A stretch of DNA of 64,000 bases from Psychrobacillus sp042885655 (GTDB taxonomy: Bacteria > Bacillota > Bacilli > Bacillales_A > Planococcaceae): contig NZ_JBHVRO010000002.1 of assembly GCF_042885655.1 (NCBI RefSeq), forward strand, positions 1 to 64,000, given 5' to 3'. Shown here one piece after another: positions 41,937 through 50,358 of the stretch (position 1 is the first letter of the stretch; each line of letters starts with the position of its first letter). A program made the translations under genes and the position numbers. Under the pieces are notes generated by a model. The model was not told where the DNA came from and did not search any database. It saw only the letters and a program-made list of their open reading frames with translations.

Positions 41937-41974
41937 ACATTCATATGCTATTCTTCTTGAAAGGAGGGGTATTA

Positions 41975-42147
41975 TATCTCTAGTTATCCGAATCTTAAGC
42001 AACTTAACAACACACAAATCGAGAGGAAGGCGGGCAAACTCGAGGGAAATATTACCGAAAAAAGAGGATTTGGAAGTGATGTAGTCACTTCCAAATCCTC
42101 CATAAAAACACCAAGTATCCTATTCGAGTCAAGGTTTACTCCAAAGT
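41975..42147 (+). repeat. Family A structured repeat, copy A4
   Basis: The central hairpin is GAGGATTTGGAAGTGA / TCACTTCCAAATCCTC (42064-42079, 42085-42100), a perfect 16 bp with loop TGTAG. The upper stem differs from A1-A3 yet pairing is complete. It is preceded by ATTACCGAAAA and enclosed by ACTCGA / TCGAGT (42038-42043, 42124-42129), then ACTCCAAAG. It lies between converging ribU and fer. Confidence 0.78.
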
Positions 42148-42159
42148 GTAGAGTGTTTA

Positions 42160-42408
42160 TTATTCAAACTTTAATGCGTCGCCTTCAAATGATTCATCTG
42201 CTACTTTAATAGAATCAGTTGGGCAACCCTCAAATGCATCTTCCATATCTTCAAGTAATTCGTCTGGTACTTCAGCAGTACCCATGTTATCATCTAGAAT
42301 AACGAAAGCAATTCCTTCATCGTCATAATCGTATATATCTGGTGCAGCGGCACCACAAGCGCCACATGCGATACATGTATCTTTATCTACAATTGTATAT
42401 TTAGCCAT
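42160..42408 (-). CDS. fer: 4Fe-4S ferredoxin
   Basis: Small acidic electron carrier, 82 residues, with one [4Fe-4S] cluster bound by Cys12, Cys15, Cys18 (CIACGAC) and Cys62 (EGCPTDS), as in B. subtilis Fer. ATG at 42408 follows GGAGAG on the minus strand. It is divergent from ypbB and expressed from its own promoter at 42459-42487. Known partners of this ferredoxin type in Bacillus include cytochrome P450s and desaturases, none of which is in the window. Confidence 0.95.
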   Translation of the reverse strand: MAKYTIVDKDTCIACGACGAAAPDIYDYDDEGIAFVILDDNMGTAEVPDELLEDMEDAFEGCPTDSIKVADESFEGDALKFE

Positions 42409-42458
42409 TACAATATTCTCTCCTTTATATCTACTAACAAGAATAAGCTATCTTATTC

Positions 42459-42487
42459 ATTCTAAAGGTGTTTACTCGACATTTCAA
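42459..42487 (-). promoter_or_regulatory. fer sigma-A promoter
   Basis: Minus strand TTGAAA (42487-42482) and TAGAAT (42464-42459), spacer 17. It overlaps the divergent ypbB promoter. Confidence 0.7.
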
Positions 42488-42499
42488 CAAAAATACATT
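42471..42499 (+). promoter_or_regulatory. ypbB-recQ sigma-A promoter
   Basis: TTTACT (42471-42476) and TACATT (42494-42499), spacer 17, on the opposite strand to and interleaved with the fer promoter, so the two cannot be occupied at once. Confidence 0.55.
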
Positions 42500-42519
42500 A
42501 AATCTGAGAGGTATTTCAA

Positions 42520-43554
42520 TTGTATTTTCAACAACTGTTATTATTAATCATCTATAAATTTCAAGGTGAGAGATCATCTACAGCACCATTTTATTTGTTA
42601 AAAGGAAAAAAATCAGGACAAACTATTCAGGATGTTACTTACTTTAATCTACATCCTTTTTTCTCGATTTATCCTAAAATATCAAAAGAAGAATATGATG
42701 AAGAAATTTCAACATTACTATCAAATGGATTTATTAAAATGAATGAATCAACAATTTTACTAACAGAAGAAGGGTTACTTCAGATTAACTCAATGAGAAA
42801 ACCATTGTATAATGGTTGGCTATATAGAGGGAATGAACTTATTTTTTGGGGTAGAGTTGAGCTAGTTGTACAAACATTGTCTCATTTTCAAGCGAATGAA
42901 AGAAGGTTTATTCCAAATCAAAAAAATCTAGTAATTCATCAATTTGTTAAGTCCTTTTTAATAAAGAGGAACTTTCAAGACAAAACATTTGTTGTTGCAT
43001 TTAAGAAACAACTAGAGGAATTAATTGATAGCCCAATTTTTGAAGATATACATCGTGAGTTATTTGTTTATCGACTAAGTGGAAATGATAAAAGTGGGAA
43101 CACATGGGAGCAACTTGCTCGTCATTACAATAAAAGAATTATTGATTTAAAACTGTTATTTATCGAATGCTTACATATTATCTTACAAAAGTTGACTCTC
43201 GAAAAATTTCCTGACTTGTTTATACTTACTGAAAATATTGAAGTTCTTACTCCGCTAACTGACACGGCAATGAAAACTTATGAGTTATTTTTAAAAGGGT
43301 ATGATATCAACAAAATTGCAGAATTGCGATCTTTAAAATTAAATACAATTGAAGACCATGTAATTGAAATAGTATCTGCAAAACGAGATTTTCCTTTCAT
43401 CTCTTTTATTTCTACGGAACAAATACGAAAAGTATTGCATTTATCCAGGAAGTTACAAACAAAAAAAATTAAGAGGATTAGAGAGCAGTTACCGGAACTT
43501 AGTTATTTCCAAATAAGAATTGCACTGACGAAAGGAGAAGAGGTAAATGGATAA
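42520..43554 (+). CDS. ypbB: YpbB, helix-turn-helix protein upstream of recQ
   Basis: 344-residue protein encoded directly before recQ, as in B. subtilis. The C-terminal third contains a helix-turn-helix (KTYELFLKGYDINKIAELRSLKLNTIEDHV, split near residues 250-280) similar to the helicase-associated HTH often found fused to RecQ. This suggests it supplies the missing C-terminal function to the short RecQ next door. TTG at 42520 is eight bases after AGAGGT. It overlaps recQ by eight bases. Confidence 0.85.
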   Translation: MYFQQLLLLIIYKFQGERSSTAPFYLLKGKKSGQTIQDVTYFNLHPFFSIYPKISKEEYDEEISTLLSNGFIKMNESTILLTEEGLLQINSMRKPLYNGWLYRGNELIFWGRVELVVQTLSHFQANERRFIPNQKNLVIHQFVKSFLIKRNFQDKTFVVAFKKQLEELIDSPIFEDIHRELFVYRLSGNDKSGNTWEQLARHYNKRIIDLKLLFIECLHIILQKLTLEKFPDLFILTENIEVLTPLTDTAMKTYELFLKGYDINKIAELRSLKLNTIEDHVIEIVSAKRDFPFISFISTEQIRKVLHLSRKLQTKKIKRIREQLPELSYFQIRIALTKGEEVNG

Positions 43555-44959
43555 GTTAATTGAGATACTTCAACGAAAATTCGGTTACTCTTCTTTTCGA
43601 GAAGGGCAAGAAGAAATAATCCAACAAGTCCTAAAAGGAAGAGATGTAGTAGCTATTTTACCAACTGGAATGGGAAAATCGTTATTATTTCAATTACCAG
43701 CTTATTTGATGGAAGGTACAGTTGTTATCGTTTCACCATTATTATCACTTATGCAGGATCAAGTGGAACAATTAAAAATGTTGGGGGAAAAACGAGTTGT
43801 AGCAATTAATTCGTTTTTAGATTTTGAACAAAAAGAATTCGTACTTCAAAATTTACAAGCTTATAAATTTATATTCACCTCTCCTGAGATGCTTCAAAAT
43901 GAGCGTTTTAAAAAGGCACTTTCAAATATTGAAATAGCATACATAGTTGCGGATGAAGCTCATTGTATTTCGCAGTGGGGTTTTGATTTTCGGCCAGATT
44001 ATTTAAGAATTTCTACATGGCTAAAAACTTATCCTAATTTGCGAGTTCTTGCTTTAACGGCTACAGCAACGAAAAAAGTTATACAAGATATAAAACGTAC
44101 TTTACATATGAAAGACCCATATGAATTTATTCATTCGTTAGATCGTCCCTCTATTGCGTATGAAGTACAAGAATTGGAAAATACTCAAGAGAAATTAGCA
44201 TGGATTTTAGGTCGAATATTAGCAACTAATGGGCCAGGGATTTTATATACTCAATCTCGAAAAAAAACTGAGTTTTATGCAGAGGAATTACGGAATAGAG
44301 GAGTTAGAGTAGCTTTTTATCATGCAAAAATGGAGCAAGAGGATCGAGTTTTAATTCAGCAACAGTTTCAACAAGGTGAATTGGAATGGATTTGTGCAAC
44401 AAATGCTTTTGGTATGGGTATACATAAAAATAATATTCGACAAATAATTCATGATCATATTCCAACATCCATGGCTAGCTATATGCAAGAAATAGGAAGA
44501 GCCGCGAGGGATGGGGAACAATCTATAGCCTCTCTTGTATTTACAAATTCAGATGTCGAGCAAGCCTTTTACGTTGCAATGCAGGACTTTCCTCAGGAAG
44601 ATGATATAAAACTTGTCTATCAATCGGAGGATAAAGAAATACAACTCCCTGAAACAACTTTTCGTATTTTAAATTATTGGAAAGAAATATTAACGGAACA
44701 AGAAACTACGAAATTATTTAATGACATCAAAGCTAAGAAATGGACCGAAATACAGCAACTGTTTAACCTGTTTCGAAATGAACAGTGTATAAGGGAGCAA
44801 CTGTTAAATAATTTTGACGAACAATTAAAAGAACGGCCGGTAAACTGTTGTTCTGTTTGTTCATTTGATCTTCATCGCGTGCTTACAAAAAGAATTGAAC
44901 AGGATGAAGAGAGAAAACAACTCAATTGGAAAAACAGACTAAATGAATTGCTTCCATAG
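43547..44959 (+). CDS. recQ: ATP-dependent DNA helicase RecQ, short form
   Basis: 3'-5' superfamily 2 helicase in DNA repair and fork processing. 470 residues: Walker A PTGMGKS at 40-46, DEAH box in VADEAHCISQWGFDFRPDY near 129-147, and motif VI in QEIGRAARDG near 314-323. A zinc-binding region with Cys in EQCIREQ and NCCSVC near 410-440 is present, but there is no winged-helix extension or HRDC domain. This is the short RecQ type of Bacillus (YpbC). Coupled with ypbB. Confidence 0.93.
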   Translation: MDKLIEILQRKFGYSSFREGQEEIIQQVLKGRDVVAILPTGMGKSLLFQLPAYLMEGTVVIVSPLLSLMQDQVEQLKMLGEKRVVAINSFLDFEQKEFVLQNLQAYKFIFTSPEMLQNERFKKALSNIEIAYIVADEAHCISQWGFDFRPDYLRISTWLKTYPNLRVLALTATATKKVIQDIKRTLHMKDPYEFIHSLDRPSIAYEVQELENTQEKLAWILGRILATNGPGILYTQSRKKTEFYAEELRNRGVRVAFYHAKMEQEDRVLIQQQFQQGELEWICATNAFGMGIHKNNIRQIIHDHIPTSMASYMQEIGRAARDGEQSIASLVFTNSDVEQAFYVAMQDFPQEDDIKLVYQSEDKEIQLPETTFRILNYWKEILTEQETTKLFNDIKAKKWTEIQQLFNLFRNEQCIREQLLNNFDEQLKERPVNCCSVCSFDLHRVLTKRIEQDEERKQLNWKNRLNELLP

Positions 44960-45042
44960 GAATATTGTTGGGAAGTTTACTTTTTCTACAAAATTCGTCA
45001 TAATAGAATTAGAAAAGAAGGAATGAATGGAGTTAGAACAAT

Positions 45043-45663
45043 ATGAAACAAGATGATTACCAAAAAAAAATAGATGAACATAGACAGTCAATTGGTCTAG
45101 AGGAAGATATGACGGAGTCCAGAAGAACTAGAAGATCTACCTATTCTAAGAAAACTAAGAAAAAAACTAAAAATTTACTAATCCCTACTTTATTTAGTAT
45201 CTTTATTTTAATACCCGTTTGCATCTTTATTTATGTTCAATTTTTCTACACTGCTAAAGTAGAAGACGTTGCAAGTCCAGGTGTCATTACAGTTGAAACA
45301 AAACCGATTTCTAATACTGGTAAAGATGACAATAAAGAAGATAAAGAAGAGAATAAAACGGAGAATGTTGAAGAACAAAATCCAAAAGAGACTGTACCAC
45401 AAACTGAAATTAATGAAGATTCTAAAGTAGAGGAACCAAAAAACGAACAACAAACAGAACAACAAACAGAACAACAAACAGAAACAAAAACAGATTCAAA
45501 AGTAGTTTCTCAGCAAAAAACACATATAGTTCAAGCTAATGAGACACTCTATCGAATTGCTATTAATTATTATAAAGATCCTAATGCAGTGGAAAAAATA
45601 AAAGCTGCAAATGGATTAAAATCTAACAGTATTTCAGCTGGTCAAAAACTCATCTTACCTTAA
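45043..45663 (+). CDS. ypbE: Membrane-anchored LysM protein, YpbE-like
   Basis: 206 residues: a basic cytoplasmic N-terminus (Lys/Arg-rich, residues 20-45), one transmembrane helix (LLIPTLFSIFILIPVCIFIYVQFF near 46-69), a long Glu/Lys/Gln/Thr linker, and a C-terminal LysM domain from THIVQANETLYRIAINYY to the end (GQKLILP), which binds peptidoglycan. The linker holds three tandem EQQT units. Position after recQ and its layout match B. subtilis YpbE. Role unknown beyond cell-wall attachment. Confidence 0.82.
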   Translation: MKQDDYQKKIDEHRQSIGLEEDMTESRRTRRSTYSKKTKKKTKNLLIPTLFSIFILIPVCIFIYVQFFYTAKVEDVASPGVITVETKPISNTGKDDNKEDKEENKTENVEEQNPKETVPQTEINEDSKVEEPKNEQQTEQQTEQQTETKTDSKVVSQQKTHIVQANETLYRIAINYYKDPNAVEKIKAANGLKSNSISAGQKLILP

Positions 45664-45734
45664 ACATAGAAGAAGGGATATTAAACACATTTGTCGAATA
45701 TATATCATTAATCTGTAATGGAAGAGGTGCTTAT

Positions 45735-46367
45735 ATGTTTGTTAAAAGTGTAATGATTCCGAAAGAAAAATGTTTAACTGTAAATGGTAATGCTTCTTTG
45801 ATGGAAGCACTCCAACAATTAGATCAGAAAGAAATTGATGCATTACCGATAATTGAAAACGGAATGTATAAAGGAATGTTTAATAAATATCTTTTATACA
45901 AAGCCTATTTCTATAGTGAAGTCGACAGAGAAATCTTCTTAAACCAAACGACTGTGATGGATGTAGTTGTAAGAGAAGATATCTTCGTAAATATCGACGA
46001 TGTTTTTGAAAGTGCATTAGTAAAGTTGTATGATTTTCCAATCATAGCAGTATTAGATGAGGGTAAATTTCTTGGAATAGTTACTAGATACGATACGATT
46101 ACACAATTCCGTAGCGCATTTGGGATGAATAGTAAGGGAACAAGAATAACATTTACTTCTGTTGAATCAGAAGGACGAATACTAAAAGTATCCGATATAT
46201 TACACAAATATCATACACCCGTCATTTCATTAGTTACATTTGATGAAACGGATAAACTAGCACGCAGAATTGTATTAAAAATTGATAATGATGAGAAGCT
46301 AGATAAGATTATAGCGGATTTTGAAAAGTCCGGATTTCGTGTATTACACATTTCTAAAGATTCATAA
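45735..46367 (+). CDS. CBS domain protein with C-terminal ACT-like domain
   Basis: 210 residues. Two CBS motifs span about residues 1-55 (VKSVMIPKEKCLTVNGNASLMEAL) and 72-128 (VMDVVVREDIFVNIDDVFESAL), forming one Bateman module that normally senses adenine nucleotides. The C-terminal 70 residues (ILKVSDILHKYHTPVISLV onward) look like a regulatory alpha-beta domain of ACT type. No enzyme domain is attached, so it is a stand-alone sensor with unknown target. ATG at 45735 follows GGAAGAGGTG. Monocistronic, with a terminator. Confidence 0.78.
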   Translation: MFVKSVMIPKEKCLTVNGNASLMEALQQLDQKEIDALPIIENGMYKGMFNKYLLYKAYFYSEVDREIFLNQTTVMDVVVREDIFVNIDDVFESALVKLYDFPIIAVLDEGKFLGIVTRYDTITQFRSAFGMNSKGTRITFTSVESEGRILKVSDILHKYHTPVISLVTFDETDKLARRIVLKIDNDEKLDKIIADFEKSGFRVLHISKDS

Positions 46368-46388
46368 TCAGCTCGATAAATATGATAC

Positions 46389-46414
46389 TGGACAGGGGAT
46401 ATCCCTGTCCTTTT
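46389..46414 (+). terminator. Terminator after CBS protein gene
   Basis: GGACAGGG / CCCTGTCC with a five-base loop followed by TTTTGT. Confidence 0.82.
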
Positions 46415-46440
46415 GTATGTTTAAGTAGGAGGATTTTTTA

Positions 46441-47217
46441 GTGAATTATCTTATTTTACTTTTTATAATCTTCATTGTTCTTTTATTTTTATATATGCTG
46501 GCTTTAGCATTTCAAGTTAACGTAAAAAAACATTCCATCATCATTAAAGAAATGAAAGATGGGGAACAGTTTCATGTATTTTTCATCTCAGATATTCATC
46601 GAAGAAAAATACCAGAAAAACTGATTAATTCTCTTCAAGGAAGAGTAGATATAGTCGTGATTGGGGGAGATTTAACCGAAAAAGGAGTCCCTATAGAACG
46701 CACTAAGGCAAACATTAGGCAGTTAAGTAAACTAGGTATCGTTTATTATGTATATGGTAATAACGATCGAGAAATAGGAGAAAAGCAACTAAATTCAATG
46801 TTAAACGAATATGATGTGCACATATTAAACAATACATCTACAGGAATAATTAATGGTCAATCAATAATTCGTCTTGTTGGAATTAATGATGGATTTAATG
46901 GTAGGGTTAAAATATATGATGCATTTCAGAATGTATCTAAAGATGATATTATTATTTTTGTATCTCATGCACCGGCATTCTTTAATAATGCCAAAAAAAT
47001 AATTTGCCCACATCTATTGTTGGCTGGCCATTTACATGGAGGTCAGATACGGTTTGGTCCATTTGGTATTTATGAAAATGGTACGTTTAGGCAAAAAGAA
47101 AATAGCGCAGAACTGATTAGTAACGGATTTGGTACAACAGGTTTTCCTTTAAGACTAGGGGCAAAGTCAGAATGCCATATTATTACCTTATTCGGAAAAG
47201 TAGACGAAAATAATTAG
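46441..47217 (+). CDS. ypbG: Metallophosphoesterase, YpbG-like
   Basis: Calcineurin-like phosphoesterase of 258 residues with an N-terminal membrane helix (LILLFIIFIVLLFLYMLALAF, residues 4-24). Metal ligands: SDIH near 51-54, GGDLTE near 78-83, GNNDRE near 108-113, SHAP near 181 and GHLHGG near 199-204. The hydrophobic anchor and motif set resemble the YkuE/YaeI group that acts on lipid-linked phosphates, though the substrate is unknown. GTG at 46441 follows AGGAGG. Position matches B. subtilis ypbG. Confidence 0.85.
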   Translation: MNYLILLFIIFIVLLFLYMLALAFQVNVKKHSIIIKEMKDGEQFHVFFISDIHRRKIPEKLINSLQGRVDIVVIGGDLTEKGVPIERTKANIRQLSKLGIVYYVYGNNDREIGEKQLNSMLNEYDVHILNNTSTGIINGQSIIRLVGINDGFNGRVKIYDAFQNVSKDDIIIFVSHAPAFFNNAKKIICPHLLLAGHLHGGQIRFGPFGIYENGTFRQKENSAELISNGFGTTGFPLRLGAKSECHIITLFGKVDENN

Positions 47218-47243
47218 AAGTATGATGGAAGGAAGTTTTAAGG

Positions 47244-48218
47244 TTGGAACAAAATGTTGACGTACTAATTGTTGGTGGGGGTCCATGCGGATTAGCTGCG
47301 GCAATTTCTATACAAGAAATTGGATTAAATTATGTTGTTATTGAAAAAGGAAATATTGTTGAAGCAATCTATAACTATCCAACACACCAAACTTTTTTCA
47401 GTACTAGTGAAAAATTAGCGATTGGTAATGTACCTTTTATTGTTGAAGAAAGAAAACCGAAAAGAAATCAAGCCTTAGTTTATTATAGAGAAGTTGCAAA
47501 ATTAAAGGACATTAAAGTAAATAAATATGAACATGTAAAAACTGTTGAAAAAATAGAAAATCATTTCCGTGTTACTACTTCGAAAGCAATCTATACATCC
47601 CAATACGTAATAATTGCTACAGGTTATTATGATCAACCAAATTATATGAACATCCCAGGTGAAGAATTACCAAAAGTATTTCATTATTTTAAAGAAGGTC
47701 ATCCTTACTTTGCTCAAGATGTTTTAGTAATCGGTGGCAAAAACTCCGCAATTGATGCTGCTCTAGAGTTGAACAAAGCGGGAGCAAATGTAACTGTTGC
47801 ATATAGAGGAAGTGATTATTCTTCAAGTATTAAACCTTGGATTTTACCAGAATTTGAAGGGCTTGTACGGAATAGAGAAATTGATATGTATTTTAATACT
47901 GAATTCCTTGCCGTAGATGAACAACAAGCATTTTTAAAGGGACCAAATGGTGAATTTCAAATTGAAAATGATTTTGTATTTGCAATGACAGGCTATCATC
48001 CTAATCATGCTTTTTTAGAAAAAATGGGAGTACAAATCGACACTGTGACAGGAAGGCCGTCAATTAACGAGGAGACAATGGAAACGAATGTAAAAGGTGT
48101 TTTTATAGCGGGTGTTATTGCTGCTGGTAACAATGCAAATGAAATTTTCATTGAGAACGGTCGTTTTCATGGTGGGCAAATTGCTCAGGAAATAGCTAGA
48201 AAGCAACAATGCAATTAA
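47244..48218 (+). CDS. bdr: Bacillithiol disulfide reductase (YpdA/Bdr)
   Basis: NADPH-dependent flavoprotein that reduces oxidised bacillithiol, the low-molecular-weight thiol of Bacillales. 324 residues: FAD-binding GGGPCGLAA near 11-19 with the distinctive active-site Cys15, a second Rossmann motif VIGGKNSAIDAALE near 163-176, and a C-terminal flavin segment GVFIAGVIAAG. It lacks the CxxC of thioredoxin reductases, as expected. TTG at 47244 follows GGAAGG. Family assignment rests on Cys15 and overall similarity to YpdA. Confidence 0.92.
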   Translation: MEQNVDVLIVGGGPCGLAAAISIQEIGLNYVVIEKGNIVEAIYNYPTHQTFFSTSEKLAIGNVPFIVEERKPKRNQALVYYREVAKLKDIKVNKYEHVKTVEKIENHFRVTTSKAIYTSQYVIIATGYYDQPNYMNIPGEELPKVFHYFKEGHPYFAQDVLVIGGKNSAIDAALELNKAGANVTVAYRGSDYSSSIKPWILPEFEGLVRNREIDMYFNTEFLAVDEQQAFLKGPNGEFQIENDFVFAMTGYHPNHAFLEKMGVQIDTVTGRPSINEETMETNVKGVFIAGVIAAGNNANEIFIENGRFHGGQIAQEIARKQQCN

Positions 48219-48264
48219 ATGTCCTTTCGCTTAAGAAAGCATATTTAAAAATGTTTTTTTATTT

Positions 48265-48440
48265 TTACCGTCCATGTTTTAAGAGATACGGACAGTCGTT
48301 AGCCATATTACCGAAAAGAGAGGCAGGTCGTGATGTCAGTCACGACCTGCCTCTTACATAGCTTTCGGTAAAGATATTGCCCGAGTCTGTCCAAAGCCAT
48401 TCAGAAACAATTGAAAAAAGGTTTTGTACTTAATGGTGTT
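48265..48440 (+). repeat. Family A structured repeat, copy A5
   Basis: The clearest copy of the nested structure: GGACAG / CTGTCC (48290-48295, 48387-48392), TTACCGAAA / TTTCGGTAA (48308-48316, 48363-48371) and AGAGGCAGGTCGTGA / TCACGACCTGCCTCT (48319-48333, 48340-48354) are all perfect. A tail hairpin GCCATT / AATGGT follows. The innermost stem shares almost no sequence with A1-A3. It fills the gap between converging bdr and ansA. Confidence 0.82.
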
Positions 48441-48450
48441 TGTACTTTCC

Positions 48451-49422
48451 TTAGATTGAAAAAATATTCTCCATTGCTTTACTTTGATCGGAATGATTAA
48501 GTGCGATAAGTAACGCGAGTCTCGCTTTTTGTCCATTTAAACCTTTTGTGAAAATTACACCTTTTTCTTTTAAACCTTTTCCACCACCGACGTATCCATA
48601 TACATCTTGTGCGATTCCATTAAAGCATCTAGAAACAAGCACAATTGGTATCTCCTTTTTTAAAATCTCTTCAATAATTGGAACAAGGTTTGGGGGAACA
48701 TTTCCTTGACCTAATGCTTCCAACACAATCCCGTCATAACCTAATTTTATTGAAGCTTCTAATAAATCTGGCTCCATTCCCGCATATACTTTAAATAATG
48801 CCACCCTTTTCGTGATAGCTTGAATAGGGAACACAGCACGATGATTAGGTGAATGATGAAAATGGACAATTGACTTAGAAATAAATCCAATTGGGCCATA
48901 TTGTGGACTCTGGAATGTGCTAACATTGCTAGCATGGGTTTTTGTCACGTTTTCCGCTGTGTGTATCTCATCATTTAATACTACTAGAACTCCTTTTTCT
49001 TTTGCATCATCTGAACATGCAACTTTAACTGCTGACAATAAATTGTATAGCCCATCTGATCCAATTTCATTGGAAGAGCGCATTGCTCCTGTAAGAACGA
49101 TTGGGATGGCTGTTTCCACAGTAAGGTCTAGAAAGTAAGCCGTCTCTTCCAGTGTGTCCGTTCCATGGGTAATAACAACACCATCAATTTTCATTTCCTT
49201 AGTATAACGTTCAATAATCTGCTTCAAATTGAGCATCTCTTTTGGTGTTACATGAGGAGAAGGTAAGTTGAATGCTTCTATTTCAATAATATTTGCGTGT
49301 TCTTTTAGTTTTTCTCCCTCAAATATAAGGGGATTATTATCTGTCGGTATAACTGCTCCTGTCTCTGCCTGTACCTGCATGGAAATTGTTCCACCAGTAT
49401 GAATTAGTAATATAGTTTTCAA
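48451..49422 (-). CDS. ansA: L-asparaginase
   Basis: Hydrolyses L-asparagine to aspartate and ammonia. 323 residues without signal peptide, so cytoplasmic, type I. The catalytic residues are Thr12 in HTGGTIS, and Thr and Asp in THGTDTLEETA near 91-92, with the Lys about 70 residues further on. The start is TTG at 49422, after GGAGG. It lies on the minus strand between bdr and prsW, the slot held by gudB (glutamate dehydrogenase) in B. subtilis. Confidence 0.93.
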   Translation of the reverse strand: MKTILLIHTGGTISMQVQAETGAVIPTDNNPLIFEGEKLKEHANIIEIEAFNLPSPHVTPKEMLNLKQIIERYTKEMKIDGVVITHGTDTLEETAYFLDLTVETAIPIVLTGAMRSSNEIGSDGLYNLLSAVKVACSDDAKEKGVLVVLNDEIHTAENVTKTHASNVSTFQSPQYGPIGFISKSIVHFHHSPNHRAVFPIQAITKRVALFKVYAGMEPDLLEASIKLGYDGIVLEALGQGNVPPNLVPIIEEILKKEIPIVLVSRCFNGIAQDVYGYVGGGKGLKEKGVIFTKGLNGQKARLALLIALNHSDQSKAMENIFSI

Positions 49423-49595
49423 AAAAATACCTCCGTAATTTTTACAAATTATCTAAAATGTAATGTATAATAAAAATTGACTTCACTCATATGTGTTCAA
49501 CGAATGGAATAGATTTACTTTATATTTCATCCTCAAGCACTAGTACAGCTTAAATAACGTCGATGCAAATGATTTAAGTGGAAGGAGTAAAAAAT

Positions 49596-50291
49596 ATGTT
49601 CATACTACTTTCCGTTGCAATTGCTCCGGCTCTTGCGCTTTTAAGTTATTTCTATTTAAAAAGAGAAATTGCAGAAGAACCTTCAAAATTATTGTTACAT
49701 ACTTTTATATATGGCGCTATATTAACTTTTCCAATATTATTTATTCAACATGTAATAGAAGAAGAAAAAGTACTAACCTCTATATTTGTTCATCAAACCT
49801 TAGTAACAAGTGCGTTAGAAGAATTTTTTAAATGGCTAATATTAATTATCGCTATTTATAAACATGTAGAGTTTGATGATCCTTATGATGGAATATTATA
49901 CGGAGCTAGTGTTTCTCTTGGGTTTGCAACCGTAGAAAATATACTATTTTTATTAAATTATGGAATGGATCAGGCTTTTTTGCGTGCTTTACTTCCGGTT
50001 TCAAGTCACGCATTATTTGGTGTAGTGATGGGATATTATTTAGGAAGAGCTAAATTTACAGATTCTAAAACAGCAAAATTTGAAATTACTTATTCATTTT
50101 TAACTTCATTTGTGTTGCACTGTATTTATAATAGTATACTATTTATAAATGGAATTGATTTGATTTTAATCGTTCCCTTCATGTTATTTTTATGGATATT
50201 TGGTTTATCAAGAGTAAAGAAAGCCCACATATTTATGAGAACTAAAAGATTTGAACATCATGAATATTTTGTAAAAGAAAAATCTGGCTAA
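49596..50291 (+). CDS. prsW: Intramembrane protease PrsW
   Basis: Site-1 protease that cleaves the anti-sigma factor RsiW to activate sigma-W under envelope stress. 231 residues with about seven helices. The family motif is EEFFKW near residues 80-85 (glutamate pair), with further conserved FATVENILF near 110-118 and the His in SSHALFG near 137. ATG at 49596 follows GGAAGGA; the in-frame GTG at 49578 overlaps that site. As in B. subtilis it precedes sleB. Confidence 0.92.
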   Translation: MFILLSVAIAPALALLSYFYLKREIAEEPSKLLLHTFIYGAILTFPILFIQHVIEEEKVLTSIFVHQTLVTSALEEFFKWLILIIAIYKHVEFDDPYDGILYGASVSLGFATVENILFLLNYGMDQAFLRALLPVSSHALFGVVMGYYLGRAKFTDSKTAKFEITYSFLTSFVLHCIYNSILFINGIDLILIVPFMLFLWIFGLSRVKKAHIFMRTKRFEHHEYFVKEKSG

Positions 50292-50358
50292 ACGCTAGAT
50301 TTTTTTTTGTATATTTAGGTATTAATTATCCAAGCTATGTAAAAAGGAGAGATGTCGT

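Noticed and set aside
41679..42084. Open frames of 61-73 codons in the ribU-fer gap
   Set aside because: They lie within repeats B4 and A4; coding frames on both strands result from the absence of AT-rich stops in the repeat.
49488..49505. LexA-like box before prsW
   Set aside because: CATATGTGTTC has only one half-site; the left half AAC is missing.
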